Shown here: piece by piece, positions 23,290 to 33,984 of the stretch
Position numbering within the stretch: the first letter of the stretch is position 1
Layout: each line of letters begins with the position of its first letter
From: Butyriboletus loyo
Taxonomy: Eukaryota; Basidiomycota; Agaricomycetes; Boletales; Boletaceae
Reading direction: 5' to 3'
NCBI GenBank assembly: GCA_038093515.1
Contig: JBBPSI010000217.1
Location: 1-40,643, forward strand
Length of the DNA: 40,643 nucleotides
Position numbers and translations under genes: made by a program
The notes under the pieces: generated by a model
Told to the model about the DNA's origin: nothing
Databases searched by the model: none
The model's input: the letters and a program-made list of their open reading frames with translations, nothing else

Positions 23290-24000
23290 TCGCCTCTTCC
23301 ACGGGTTTTGTATGTTACATGAATGTGGTTCTTGTCTGTTACGCGTTTCTAAGAACGATATACATTCGCTCAAGATATTTCTGCTCCCGAATTCTTCTGG
23401 CTGTGCTGGGAATGCCAGGTGGCTCTGGATGGATGTTCTGGTAGAAGGCAAGAAACGCAAACATTAGTTGAGCTGCCAATGTGGTACTACAAGTAGCGCT
23501 ACATACCTAGCAAACTACTTACATTGCATGGGTGTAGTCGTCCTGGCTCCGGCGCGGTGACATACGCACAACGTACCGGTTGATTGACGCTCGCTCACAA
23601 TGTTAAATGTTTTCTTTCTCCTGCCGGACTTCTTTGCGTTCAGACCGGAATTCTTGGATCCCTTGGGACGGCCGCAAATCATTTGGTGGGTTGTGTCAGG
23701 CCATCTGCGTTGTCATTCATGTCGGCGGGTAGCTCGTGATCGTGCTCGGTGAGTGTTCAAAGTTGCTGCCAGTCAACAGGAAGTTCGTCCGCCAAGGACC
23801 GATCCGGCCTGTTTGGTCGCATTTGTCTTTTGTTTGTAAGATCTACGAATTAAAAGTTATCATGCAGATATAATATAAAACCCCTCGAATTTTGTTTGGT
23901 AAATTTAGCCAAAGAGGGGCAACTTGATTCAGAGGTTAGCTCCGAGTTCTGGACAGATTTTCACAAGTGTATCAGAAACCCCTTCGTCTACAGCATATCG
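23290..24000. other. Intergenic region, no gene seen
   Basis: 711 bp between two plus-strand genes. The left part is probably the YIPF6 3' UTR. An AT-rich stretch near 23850-23880 could be promoter. Short frames here have no splice or family support. Confidence 0.5.
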
Positions 24001-25435
24001 ATGCGTCTGAGGGTAGGATACGGTGATCTGTTCTCGGTGAGAAGTCCAAGGGTTTGGCACTGATAAAATCCACACAGTCCGCGAGCATTTTTGCTCCCCT
24101 TTACTCCAGTTTGCTGCCGCCGACCAAGATAAGACGTTCACACTCGTGGAATGTCCTAGTACGATCTGCAACACCTCGTGCTTGATTATCGATGAATGTC
24201 CATGTCAGGTGGAACGGGCCAGCTGATTTCCCGTCTGACAAACGACGAGATCGACGTCGCAATGTACGTCTCCATCTTCCCCATGACAGCGTACCTGGTT
24301 TTTAATCCAGCCACATCAGCGCCCTTACGGATGCCCTGATAGCGGGTATTGCAAAGGGGCCTGAGGCGTACAAACTCGTCGGGAGCTATGTCACGTCCCC
24401 TCTGAGATGGCACGTTCACCATCCTTCCCAAACGAAAATAATCTGACATCGGCTAATACCGTATCGCAGGGCTGTGATCACAGGATCCAAGGACTCCGCA
24501 TACAAGCAGATATCCGATCTTGAGGGCACGACGCTCGGGATCTCAAGGAATGGAAGGTAAGCCCTGTGCCCCTGCTTTCGTCGTACTTGTCCTGTGAACT
24601 TGCGCCCTCGTGCCTCACCACTTGGGGATATACACAGCGGTAGCCAAGTCATGGCCTACGTGATGGCTTTACAGCGAGGCTGGTCCACGGATGACCTCCA
24701 ATTCCAGGGTACGTTAACCCATCGTGCCTGTGCATCCCCTATTTAGATCACGATTTCCCGCAGTCAACAATGACATCCGAGGTCTGATTGATTCCGTGAA
24801 CGACGGATCGACGAGTGCGTTCATGTGGGAATGGTTCACCACCAAACCATCTGCCGACGCTGGGGAGTGTCGCTTCGTACGTACAACACTGCCCTGAGCG
24901 GTCTCCGCGTGTCCCAACTCCGTGTGAACGCGAAAATTGATGTATGAACTGATATTACTGGTCAGATTGGCGAAGTTCCGACGCCGTGGCCGTCATGGCT
25001 CATCGCAGCACATCCCACGCGCGCAGAACCTTCTGATATGCGCGAGTTCCTGGATAAGCTCTCGGGCTATGTACGCACGTTTGCTTCCCCCGAGCATCGC
25101 GCAGGCCCGAGCGTGGCATTCATCCAGCAAACGTTTGGGTACCCAGAGGAGGACGTCAAGGTGGGATTCTTTCTCCCGCCGAGTATGATCGTCGTTCTTA
25201 CCTGGGTGTAGGCATGGCTACAGGCTGTTGCGTACCCAGATGACTGCGCAGAAATTCCAGCCTACGTCATTACCGACACCCTTGCGTGAGTACCACGTTG
25301 TGGTTGTGACGACGGGAATATGCTGACATCGCACTGCCCATCAGCGTCCTCCAGAAGGCAGGTGTGGTGACAGCCCCTCAGGGTGGCTTCGATTCGAGAC
25401 AGTTCTTGGGCACCGGTATTGTTAAGCTTACTTGA
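24001..25435 (+). CDS. Periplasmic-binding-protein-like (PBP2, Ca3427-type) protein
   Basis: Ten exons (24001-24022, 24078-24158, 24209-24263, 24320-24409, 24470-24556, 24638-24708, 24764-24876, 24966-25160, 25212-25285, 25345-25435) encode 292 residues with a type-2 periplasmic-binding-protein fold pattern. Recognisable stretches are LRVGYVREHFCSPLL, ECPSGTGQLISRLTNDEIDV, TTLGISRNGSGSQVMAYVMA and FMWEWFTTKP. Fungal members of this family are soluble, and their ligand and role are unknown; similarity to thiamine-precursor or nitrate/taurine-type binding proteins is only structural. There is no signal peptide. The intron 24410-24469 fits only as GC-AG (AGATG|GCACGT). The start at 24001 opens directly with the first beta strand, so a short upstream exon cannot be excluded. 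Confidence 0.78.
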
Positions 25436-26029
25436 TGTGTGTACTGTCGAACGAGTGATGGGCAGCTCCGAGTTTGCGTCACGCAACGGGGTGAATCGAT
25501 TTATTTATAGCTGGATCCAAAACGTGGACTCGACTCGTGTGGTGGGCCAGGTCTCGCTGTCGTCACCGACGCCACGTGATGCGGCCAGCAGAGATAGATA
25601 CTTGTGAGGGTGGCGGCTTCATTGCTCCACCGAGTCGGAGATGCACTATCGAGAGGGTTTTGTCCGAATACGAATAGTGTTATGCTAAACCCAAAAACTG
25701 AGTAGCACACAAAAGCGGTCAAACGTTTTGGATCTAGCCGTAGCTGATACATTGTCTTCGCAGAGAACAGTAAACGATTGTCCGTAGCGACACTAAGCAA
25801 TAGCACAGAAAAAAAGAAAACAGGTAGAAACTAAATCGTTACAGTACATATTTGTTACCAGTGCAGTGTCCGTCAAGAAACGCGGTGTTGAGTATTGTAA
25901 GTAAAACGTTCTAAGTTTAAAGCGTCCTATGATACATAAGAGCGAATCAGATGAATGTTCGTTGAATTGTCCTTTAGTGGAACTACAGGTCTAACAAGTC
26001 TGGAAGAAACACGTGAGTAGACACGGACG
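25436..26029. other. Convergent intergenic region
   Basis: This lies between the 3' ends of the PBP-like gene (+) and the F-box-like gene (-). No gene was seen on either strand beyond short unsupported frames. Confidence 0.55.
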
Positions 26030-28052
26030 TCAGGACAAAGCGACTGCGTACCGAAGCCAGATGCGGCCCCCACCGCTCTTTTCTCGCACAAGCTCCCAGA
26101 CGAATATCTCACCCGCAAGTCCGGAAATACAGTCGATGAGAGTCTGCCTGCCTTCCCGAGTCCCTTCTGCCTCGAGGACCCACTCGCCCCGCCAGCCCTC
26201 GCCAAGTCCGTCATCAACATCCATAAAGCCCATCCCGACACGTGCGCGCGCTATCCACATGTATCTTTTTGCCATCGCCCAACCACTGGGCGAGTGGGGA
26301 CTCGGAACGCGTGTCGCGGTGTTTATAAGCGAAGTTTCGGGAACACCTCCACCTCCCGGCGGCGCAAATATGAAGGTAGGGTTCACGTTAGAAGACATAA
26401 GGTGGGTGTAGTAAAAGGGAGAGGGTAGGCTGAGAGGGTCTAAGAGTGGTGGCGGGGCTGGAGGTGAAAAAGGAAGTAGGGTATTGCCATCAAAGAGTAG
26501 CCAAGTATTTCGAGATGTAGACCGTTCTTCGGGAGAAAGATCTAGTTGAGATTGTGTGCCGTCTGGAGTCGAGGGAACATAACCAAAGTTGCAAACGACG
26601 TCTCCGGTCGAAAGGTACTGCCAAAGCCCCCCGGCGTGGAGTTGTGTTTCACAAGCTGCAATGGCATCAGGGGAGAGGACATTGCAAGGGACGAAGACGC
26701 GAAGGACAGGAGCACGAGTCCTTGAAAGTGCAAAAGAGAGTTCGTGGGGAGAGCTAGGCAAACGTATGTCGTATGGTGCTTTTCGAATAGAGGGCGGGGA
26801 TGAGCTACCACTGATTGAGGACGCAGAGGAAACATCGGCAGAGGTGCTGCGTTTGTGCGTCGTTGCAAAAGGACGGGAGCCATCTTCCTCGGAATAAGAG
26901 GTGGGCCGGGTGGCATTTCGTGGGACGGCAGAGCGCCTCCAAGGAGCTTCGAAATACTTGAGTGAGCGCGGCTCCGTTGGTGGCGGGAGCCGAGAGGCAG
27001 AGGCACCAAAAATAGAAAGCTTCCTAGTACGTGCCTTGATCGGGGCGTGCGCAGCCCCATCGGTCCGCGACAAGGAACTGGAAGTGTTTGTCCGCGAACG
27101 CGGGGCGCCAGCCGAACTCCGGCTATCTGAGGAATTGTGAACGCTGGTATCAGAAGGCTGAACATCGGAGAGATCGGACAGGTAAGAGAGCGGAGCCGGG
27201 AAACTGAGCTCGCGGAGAACACGAGGCGGTGATGGAAATCGAGAGGTTTGGCGTGGAAGATCAGAATCGATGGGTAGCGGGAGAGGGGAGCTATGAACGA
27301 GCGACTGTAAGAAAAGGACGAAACGGGAATGTGTACTGGCAAGGGTAGCAAGTCTCGTGGTCATTGTTGCGGTTGCATTGACGTTCGCCGCGTCATGAGC
27401 AAAGAGACTGGCAAGCGCATGCATAGGATACTGGTGGAGCGGGACTCGTTGCGAGAGTACTGGATGATTCAAAACGAGGGATGATCAACGGGTACATGGG
27501 GAGAGGAAGAAAGGACAAACATAAAAGATGGAGGTCGTGGAGAGTGACGTCGACGGGATGGAGTGCGGAAAGGTCCCTCAGCCGCAAGGCCTCACGGTAA
27601 CCTGGTAGGTAACGAGAGAGAATGACGTCCCTGACGTCGCGGGAGGCCCAGAGACGCCTGATTCCGGAGCAAGTCGCAAAGAGGGCATAGAGATCGTCCC
27701 ATGTAGTGAAGTGGAGGACTCGGGCGAGAAGCCGGGGTTGCCGTAGTGCCAGCACGACACCCCGGTGCATGTTGCGCCGAGCCTTGGACTTGACCAAAGA
27801 GGCATAGGGCTTGAGAGGGGAGGCCAGGACGGGGTTCAGTTGCCTGGGTGGATCATGGATGAATTTTTGAAGGTCCTGGACGATCTGGAGGTTACTCCGA
27901 GTCCGAGGGAGCTCATGGGGAAGGGCAGGGAGGGGGCGGTCTTTGACGGAGGGGGGTGAGGAGGAAGAGGAAGAGGAGGAGGAGGCATCCGAGTTCGTGA
28001 GAGAGGGTGTTCTGTCTGCAGGGTAGGGATCCATGCGAAGGAATGGGAACAT
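26030..28052 (-). CDS. Large Ser/Pro-rich protein with an F-box-like N-terminal segment, function unknown
   Basis: Two exons (28052-27521 and 27459-26030) join across a 61-nt intron (GTTTGT...ATCCAG) to 653 codons. Residues ~1-65 are Ser/Pro-rich. About 100-160 resembles an F-box or similar helical motif ([40 protein letters not shown]), followed by [20 protein letters not shown]. The middle is long, low-complexity and Ser/Arg/Pro-rich (~200-400). The C-terminal third is ordered-looking: [33 protein letters not shown] and [19 protein letters not shown] recall the same architecture in other Agaricomycete predicted proteins without a known role. ATG at 28034 is an alternative start. It is divergent from IWS1. 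Confidence 0.75.
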
Positions 28053-28059
28053 GTTAGCT

Positions 28060-28555
28060 GCGGCCGATTCAGAGCGATGTACATGTATTATTATAACGAG
28101 CTTACTAGGCGCTGTTTAGTCACTTTATACGTGTTTGTCACAATTTGCTTCACTGAGTGGACATGCCAGCGCTACGGCCCAGCTACAAGTATCGTGTTGT
28201 TGGCGTTGTCTAGTCACTTGATAAGTCTGTTTACTTCTGAACCGCCATGGCACCGGTGCGCTGCGGCCGAGCTACATGTATTATTATACAGAGCTTATTG
28301 GCGTTGTCCAGTCGCTTTATAAGTGTTTTTGCTTCTTCGGAACAGCCATGGCACACCAGCGCTGCGGCCGGTCTACATGTATCATTATAAAGAGCTTATT
28401 GGCGTTGTCTAGTCACTCGATAAGCGTGTTTGCTTCTGAACCGCCATGGCACCGACGCGCTGCGGCCGAGCTACATGTATTATTATAAAGAGCTTACTTG
28501 GCGTTGTTTAGTCACTTAGTGTTTTGTCACAACTTGCTTCTGAACCACCATGGCA
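28060..28555. repeat. Degenerate ~100-bp tandem repeat, about five copies, filling a divergent promoter
   Basis: Units carry, in order, GCGCTGCGGCCGAGCTACATGTA, spaced here as GCGCTGCGGCC then GAGCTACATGTA, TTATTATAAAGAGCTTA, TTGGCGTTGTCTAGTCAC, a GTTTGCTTCTGAACC block and GCCATGGCACC. The TACATGTA landmark starts at 28080, 28184 (TACAAGTA), 28273, 28374 and 28472. The ATGGCAC landmark lies at 28247, 28348, 28446 and 28550. Spacing is 89-104 bp. The last ATGGCAC is the IWS1 start codon. It is not a CRISPR array: the units are too long and there are no unique spacers. Confidence 0.9.
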
Positions 28556-29857
28556 CCGGTCAGTCCTCCCCCCCGAGCTCGTAAGCCCCCCCCTCACCCC
28601 ACCGCAGGCACACACCCTCGAGCGTGACATTTTCGGCGATGGCTCTGAGCTCTCTTCCGAAGAGGAAGGCACGTCTTTCCCCTCGCCTCTCCCTTCTCTC
28701 ACCCTCATCTCTCCACAGACGTCCCTCAGCACCGCCAGCGCCCGAGAGCCGCAACCCTCGAGCAGGAGGCCTCAGCTTCGTCCGCCGAGTCGAGCGATGC
28801 GTATGAACAAGAACATATCGAGAAACAAAAACGTAGAGTCAAGCACCGCACAGATGATCGTAATGGCCACAAGGCTCAGAAAAAGCGCAAGCGGAAACAG
28901 ATCACTGAGGAAGACTTGAACGATCTTCCCCCAGAGAAGGGTTCGGCTTTTTCTCTATCCCACCGACCTATTTCAAAGCCTTCTCCCAGCGAACAAGCTT
29001 CGGCTTGACATGCAGTTCGATGCCATACTTAAACCAAAAAAAGGTTCTCGGCAAAAGAAACGCAAAAAGGACGACGAGGACGCTCTTGATCGCTTCGCAG
29101 ACGAAGAGGTCTCTCGTCTGCGTGAAGCCATGCTGGGTGCCGCAGCCGATGACGAACAGGCGAACCGCGAGAAGCTACCTGCAACAAACAAGCTTAAACT
29201 CCTTCCTCAGGTCATGGAGGTTCTCCGCAAGTACGTTGCACCCCACCTTTCTTCTCCTTCGCCGCCTGTTAATCAGATATCCCACATAGACAATCCCTCT
29301 CACAATCTATTATGGACAACAACCTTCTCGAGGGCGTCCGCAGATGGCTTGAGCCTCTTCCAGACCGCTCCCTGCCTGCTCTGAATGTCCAGCGCGATTT
29401 TTTCCCGATTCTAAGGAAGATGGAGTTCATCGATAGTGCTGTTCTCAAAGAGTCCGGATTGGGTCGCGTCATCCTATTTTACACTAAATGCAAACGTGTC
29501 CACCCGGACATACAGCGCATCGCCAACGATCTCGTTTCTACCTGGTCTCGTCCCATCATCAAACGTAGCGCCTCTTATCGCGATCGTGTTATTCCCACTG
29601 CACAGGAGGGCACCACGGAACGTAGCAATGAGCGTCTCAACGCCATCCTCGCACGTGCAAAGGAGGGCGAGAAGAACCGCATGAGAAAGAACGCTGTCAT
29701 GATTCCACAGAGAGACCTGGGCAACTACACTGTTGCACCCAAGATGAACGCAGGGATCATAAAAGCCAGCCAGACTGTGGAGAATGATATCGCACGCCGA
29801 AAGCTCAACGCAGAACGCTTGAGGAGCCTGTCGAGAAAGATGTCTACAAAACCATAG
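28550..29857 (+). CDS. IWS1: Transcription elongation factor IWS1/Spn1 (TFIIS N-terminal domain)
   Basis: A nuclear factor that binds Spt6 and RNA polymerase II during elongation. Five exons (28550-28558, 28608-28668, 28719-28940, 28990-29230, 29290-29857) encode 366 residues. The N-terminus is acidic then basic (LERDIFGDGSELSSEEE; KKRKRKQITEEDLNDLP). The conserved core is LRLDMQFDAILKPKKGSRQK, SIMDNNLLEGVRRWLEPLPD, RSLPALNVQRDFFPILRKM, RVILFYTKCKRV and STWSRPIIKRSASYRDR, the TFIIS N-terminal/LW fold typical of Iws1. The first coding exon is nine nt (Met-Ala-Pro) and lies inside the last tandem-repeat unit. The second intron is either GC-AG (28669-28718, after GAAG) or a GT-AG intron from 28673 to a later, weaker acceptor; the pyrimidine tract before CCACAG favours GC-AG. 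Confidence 0.9.
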
Positions 29858-30217
29858 ATGTATGGTAGGCTTATAAGTTGCATCTAGCCCACGACTTATA
29901 TTTGTACGAGTATGTTTTTCTACATTAATGGTCCAGTGTCTTGCCAGAATGTCACGGGTGTGATCAGCCATCATGCTCCGACCGTGGACGCACGTTGCTC
30001 GTCGCAATACTCGTCGTCGTATAGGCAGACCAAAAAAGATGATCAGTATTCCTCCATTCCGCAACTTATCGTTGTCGTACCCAATTGAGTGGTCGGTCCC
30101 CGACTCCCACAGTAGTGGAGGAAGGGTTTTGTCGGGCAGGAATCGGTGGCTACCTGCAAACGAACATGCATTGTGTAAGAACTATACAGATGATGTCTCG
30201 TTAGTACCTATCGTCAG
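29858..30217. other. IWS1 3' region and possible 5' exons of the next gene
   Basis: No assigned coding sequence. The 13-base string CATGCATTGTGTA occurs at about 30168 and again at about 30224, hinting at a small duplication around the next gene's 5' side. The upstream exons of that gene could not be resolved. Confidence 0.4.
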
Positions 30218-30925
30218 GTGGACATGCATTGTGTACCGACAACTCGAAGGAGGAGAAAAAGAGGGACTCTTATCTTGGTAAGTCACGACCATGACCAGTG
30301 ACTATATTTCGCATATTCACGGTTCAGGCAAGGCGAGAGCCGAGGCTCCTCAAGTCAAAGCCCACGAGAGATGGCAAAAACTTAAGTGTCATGGTATATC
30401 CTCCATGGATAGGTTCAAGTGGTAAGATCGTTTTAATGCAGGGGCCCGCGTATCAATTTTCTGTGATCTGCCGGACCCCGATAGCCGTTACGCTGGGTTG
30501 ATCAATGCACACAGCGACCTAGCCGATGCTAGTGTTGTTTCTCCTGATATCGGTGACAGGCAGGGCGTGCTCATCACCCCTGGCGAATATGACGAGAAGA
30601 TCAAACATCACGAATATGTCGAAGTCGAGGTATATCTCAAACTGTATGTAAACCCTCATCCACTCTTGTTTACTTCGATCGATGCTAATTCAAAGGTGGA
30701 ACATTCAGCCGAACACCCGATCGAACAGTCAGAGTCAAAATCAAAACGGATCTCGCACCTTCCGGGTCATTTCGAAGTCCAGGAAGCTTTTGCCATTCCA
30801 TTTGTACACGCAAGTTGAAGGCTCAGACCCAATTGGCTCAGGCTGACGGAAAAGGTAAAAGAAAGGCTGGTGACGATGATGCGTTGACCGGTCAGTCGCC
30901 TTCAAAAAAAGGCTTCAGTCGCTGA
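30218..30925 (+). CDS. Hypothetical protein, 5' end unresolved
   Basis: Five candidate exons (30218-30277, 30328-30393, 30442-30643, 30696-30765, 30815-30925) join by GT-AG introns of about 48-52 nt into one frame. Recognisable segments are EAPQVKAHERWQKLKCHGAR, VSIFCDLPDPDSRYAGLINA, GVLITPGEYDEKIKHHEYVE and VEVYLKLWNIQ, then a Lys/Asp-rich tail (GKGKRKAGDDDALTGQSPSK). I do not recognise the family. The order suggests a small domain with a YLKLWN strand preceded by a linker. The frame stops at 30923-30925 just after an A7 run (30905-30911). One base fewer there would open another ~30 codons (ASVAELEPVFDIDLGEIQ), so either a frameshift or a real short C-terminus is possible. No start codon could be fixed. 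Confidence 0.45.
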
Positions 30926-32086
30926 GCTTGAGCCAGTCTTCGACATAGACTTGGGAGAAATTCAGAGTGGTAAAATAGCTCAATCGTCGTCATTTTCTTG
31001 ATACATGCCTGCCTATGTATGTGATCTGTTTGCGAGAATTTTAGGAATGCGCTTCTCGAATATTATACGTCACCTTGCTTGACGAGTTGAATTGAATAAA
31101 ATGCAGACCCCGCAGGAACGTCCAAGCAAGACCAACGACAAAGAAAGCGTCGTTGGGTGGCGACGACCGCACCCTACTTTTACTACATAAGTTTAGCAGC
31201 TGCCAATTGGAGCGACTCCACGCGCCGCTACGATACTGTTTCGCGGATACGCTAAATTTCCAAATTAACTCCCGAACCTCAAGGGTCTGAGCCATCCATG
31301 GCTCGCGCGCGTAAGCCTAAACTTCAGTGATCTAGTCCCCGTCGCAGGATGTGAAGTCTCGGGTAAACTTATTCCATTATTGCACATGGTTCACATGTCC
31401 GTGGTCAGTCACGCTTGGCGGGTACTATTTTGTCTGGCATTTATTCCGGTTAACGTGTTGCTTTATCAGGTTTCTTCCCTTCGCGGCGATCGCGGCGGTA
31501 CGACCAAAGAGTACCAATGCTGATCAGTACATGATAAACCCCTCCGTGAGCTTATAGGCGGCTAAGTATATGCATGTTAACATTCGGTCAGGAAACCACA
31601 GTCTGGCAGAACATGTCGGAACAGGTGAGAATGTCTCTGTAGTAATTGTATTCCAGGTGATTGAACAACGCTAATGTTGCCACTGCCGGGCTACAGCTGC
31701 GGTGGTTGAATGCATGACCTATTTGCCGTGCTCCTGGTACATGTCATGAGAGTATTTCCCGTGTGTGCGTTCAACTTCTTGCCCGTCACTGCAAATCTGG
31801 CAAAAGGAACTGTTCTCCGACAACACGCAACCAATGGCGAGCTGCAGGTTCGCTAGACCCACCTTGCCAAGGATGCCGAACCGTGTTGCGCTCTCAACTT
31901 CGAATACGACTAAAAATGGCGGTCGATGGGTACACATGCCCTGTGAAATATGTATCGGAAGCCCCGGAATCAGTCCACGACCAAAATTAAGCTGCCACTT
32001 TGATTTTTCCATGGATATATAAACCACCGGTGGGCAATTTGTCTTCTTCATCGGGTTTGTTTCCTCCGACTCGTTCATTGTTCGGA
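30926..32086. other. 5' flank of peroxygenase copy 1
   Basis: No gene recognised. From about 31350 rightwards the sequence is a diverged counterpart of 37600-38687 upstream of copy 2: both have CCATT.TTGCAC, the GCGGCGATCGCGG block (~31484 and ~37695) and GCCAAG.CG further on. This is duplicated upstream DNA containing the promoter of copy 1. Confidence 0.55.
32016..32023 (+). promoter_or_regulatory. TATA box of peroxygenase copy 1
   Basis: TATATAAA ends 63 bp before the ATG and is followed by ACCACCGGTGGGC, which has a counterpart downstream of the copy 2 TATA box. Confidence 0.6.
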
Positions 32087-33570
32087 ATGAAGTTACAGAA
32101 CTTCGCGATACTAGTTGCGCTAGTCCCATATGCACTGGGGTTCCCGCACCTAGCGAACTTCCCGGAATATCGTTCGCTTGCAGGCTTGTCTCCAGAAGAG
32201 GTCCGGGCTGTAGTGCGAACATTTAGCAGCATCCCCGGTGCACAACCTCTCCCACCTCCCATCAATGACACGTCTGCAAAGTTGGTTTATGACGCAAACC
32301 ACCCATACCAGCCTGATCGACCAGGTGATATTCGTGGACCCTGCCCGGGATTGAATACCCTTGCTTCTCATGGGGTAAGTGAACGGAGACGTGCAATTTG
32401 GCTATGAATATGATTCTTTTTGCAAAGTATCTCAAGCGTAGCGGCGTGGCCACTCCGGCCGAGATCATCAATGCAGTCCAAGAAGGTGTGTAGAGCATTT
32501 CCCAGAAATCATCATTGAGACTTCAATGTCAAACTGGCAGGTTTCAACATGGGATGGAACTTGGCTGCGTTCGTCACTTATGGGGTGTGTCTGAGGGTGT
32601 TCCATCTCCTCGCTTTCCCTGCTAACTGATGGATGGTGTTTGGTAATGGAATAGGCATTCGTTGTCGACGGGAACCATTTGACGAATTTGATGACCATTG
32701 GTGCAAATGCAACCGCAGAAGGTCAACTCACTCCCGGACTCAACATTCACAGCAACTTTGAAGGTAAGCTTTGTGCCTCTCTTCCATGACAACGGATATC
32801 TTGCGTACTGCCGATAACCATGTGCTGATCACCGAACCCTAGGTGATGCTAGTACCACACGTGGAGATTATTATTTCGGCAACAACTACAGTTTCAACGA
32901 GACCTTGTTTGATCAGGTAGGCACGGGATGCAATCCGCGTCTATATTGCTCATCTATTTCACAGCTCGTCTATGCCGCCAACCTCGTCGGAGACGGCATG
33001 ATCACAGTCGAGTCCGCATCGCTGCAAAAATCGCTCCGCATCAACGACTCGATTGCACGCAACCCCACCTTTTCGTTCGATACCCCCCGCTACCTAACCG
33101 CCTACGCAGAAACGACGTTTCCGCTCGCCTTCTTCGTGAGCAACCAGACGGTGAACACGACGATGAACGTCACGTTGGACTACGCGAGGAGCTTCTACGA
33201 GATGCACAAGTACCCCGATGGATTCTATCGTCGTCAGGGTGTATACGACTTTACGCAGGTCGGCACCATGTTTAACAAAATATTCAGCTTGGTCAGGGTG
33301 TTGCCCGGTCGTAACGAAGGCGTGAACAACTACGTGGTGAATCCAGAGGACAACGGGAGCGTACGTTAATCTCTCTGGTCTGGCACGCTGTTCTCCGGTG
33401 CTGATTTTTCTCAGTTGTGCTATGCGTACCAGAGACAGGTCAATTTCACAGCTCAGCTGTACCCCAATCCGACCTCTGAGCTCGAGTCCGCGATCAAGAC
33501 CAACTTGGTCACGTTCTACCAGACGCTGGGAGACTCGACCTGCGAACAACTTTTCCCGTATGGACAGTAA
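32087..33570 (+). CDS. Secreted heme-thiolate peroxygenase (UPO, long type), copy 1
   Basis: An extracellular unspecific peroxygenase (EC 1.11.2.1 family) that inserts oxygen from H2O2 into aromatics and alkanes. Seven exons (32087-32374, 32428-32485, 32541-32584, 32655-32763, 32843-32916, 32965-33360, 33415-33570) encode 374 residues, the length of Agrocybe-type enzymes. Seen: signal peptide MKLQNFAILVALVPYALG; PCPGLNTLASHGYLKRSG with the proximal Cys heme ligand; NFEGDASTTRGDYYFGNN with the EGD magnesium site; RYLTAYAETTFP with the Arg and Glu that activate peroxide, seven residues apart; and two Cys near the C-terminus (LCYAYQRQ, STCEQLFPYG) matching the known disulfide. There are many N-glycosylation sequons (for example NDT, NAT, NYS, NQT, NFT). 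All introns are GT-AG and no lesion was found. Confidence 0.94.
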
Positions 33571-33984
33571 GAAAGACCGAATCGGAACGATGTACTAGGT
33601 TCTAAGAGCATGCGATTGCTATTATGTCGCAGACGTAGTTCCCTTCCGATTGGTACATACCACGAGTTAGTCTCTTAGTTTTCAATGTCGATAGATCAGA
33701 CATTAATTTCAGTACTCAATCGATGGATTTCATATGCTAGAGTAAATGTATTACATGAATTGTAACAGAGCACGGGTAAGTCGTTTATAGTTGCACGCTC
33801 CATCTGGGACTACTTCATAATCAGTAATGTCACAGCATCATATTCATCCTAGGTGTGATTTCTTGAGAACGGAATCCCCGAGCTGTTGACGTTTAATGTT
33901 GAGTGCATCCGTCGACGGGTGGTCCGCGCCGGCATTTCGCACGAATTCGCTTTGCTGACCGCTCTTGCTTGCGGACGGACATAC
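33571..33984. other. 3' flank of copy 1, one of three related segments
   Basis: The segment 33769-33850 (GGGTAAGTCG ... TAATCAGTAATGTCACAGCATCA) is similar to 38229-38298 and to 40391-40458. The first and last are the 3' flanks of the two peroxygenase copies. No gene was seen until the carnitine acetyltransferase 3' end, whose last exon or exons may extend into this stretch. Confidence 0.6.

Noticed and set aside
24714..25188. Separate small genes on either strand within the PBP-like gene
   Set aside because: They are shadows of its exons; the ten-exon model explains the region in one frame.
27393..27520. Apparent frameshift in the F-box-like gene at an A4 run (27471-27474)
   Set aside because: A 61-nt intron (27460-27520, GTTTGT...ATCCAG) joins the frames and gives the continuous [20 protein letters not shown].
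28060..28555. CRISPR-like array
   Set aside because: Units are ~100 bp and contiguous, without spacers, and the genome is eukaryotic.
28669..28776. GT-AG alternative for the second IWS1 intron (donor GTCTTT)
   Set aside because: It is possible in frame, but its acceptor lacks a pyrimidine tract, while CTCTCCACAG with the GC donor fits better; kept only as an alternative.
29474..30064. 196-codon minus-strand frame across the end of IWS1
   Set aside because: It is antisense to a well-supported IWS1 exon, with no motifs of its own.
31719..32271. Minus-strand frames that recur at both peroxygenase loci (also 38500-38872)
   Set aside because: They are antisense shadows of the conserved first peroxygenase exon, conserved only because the gene is duplicated.
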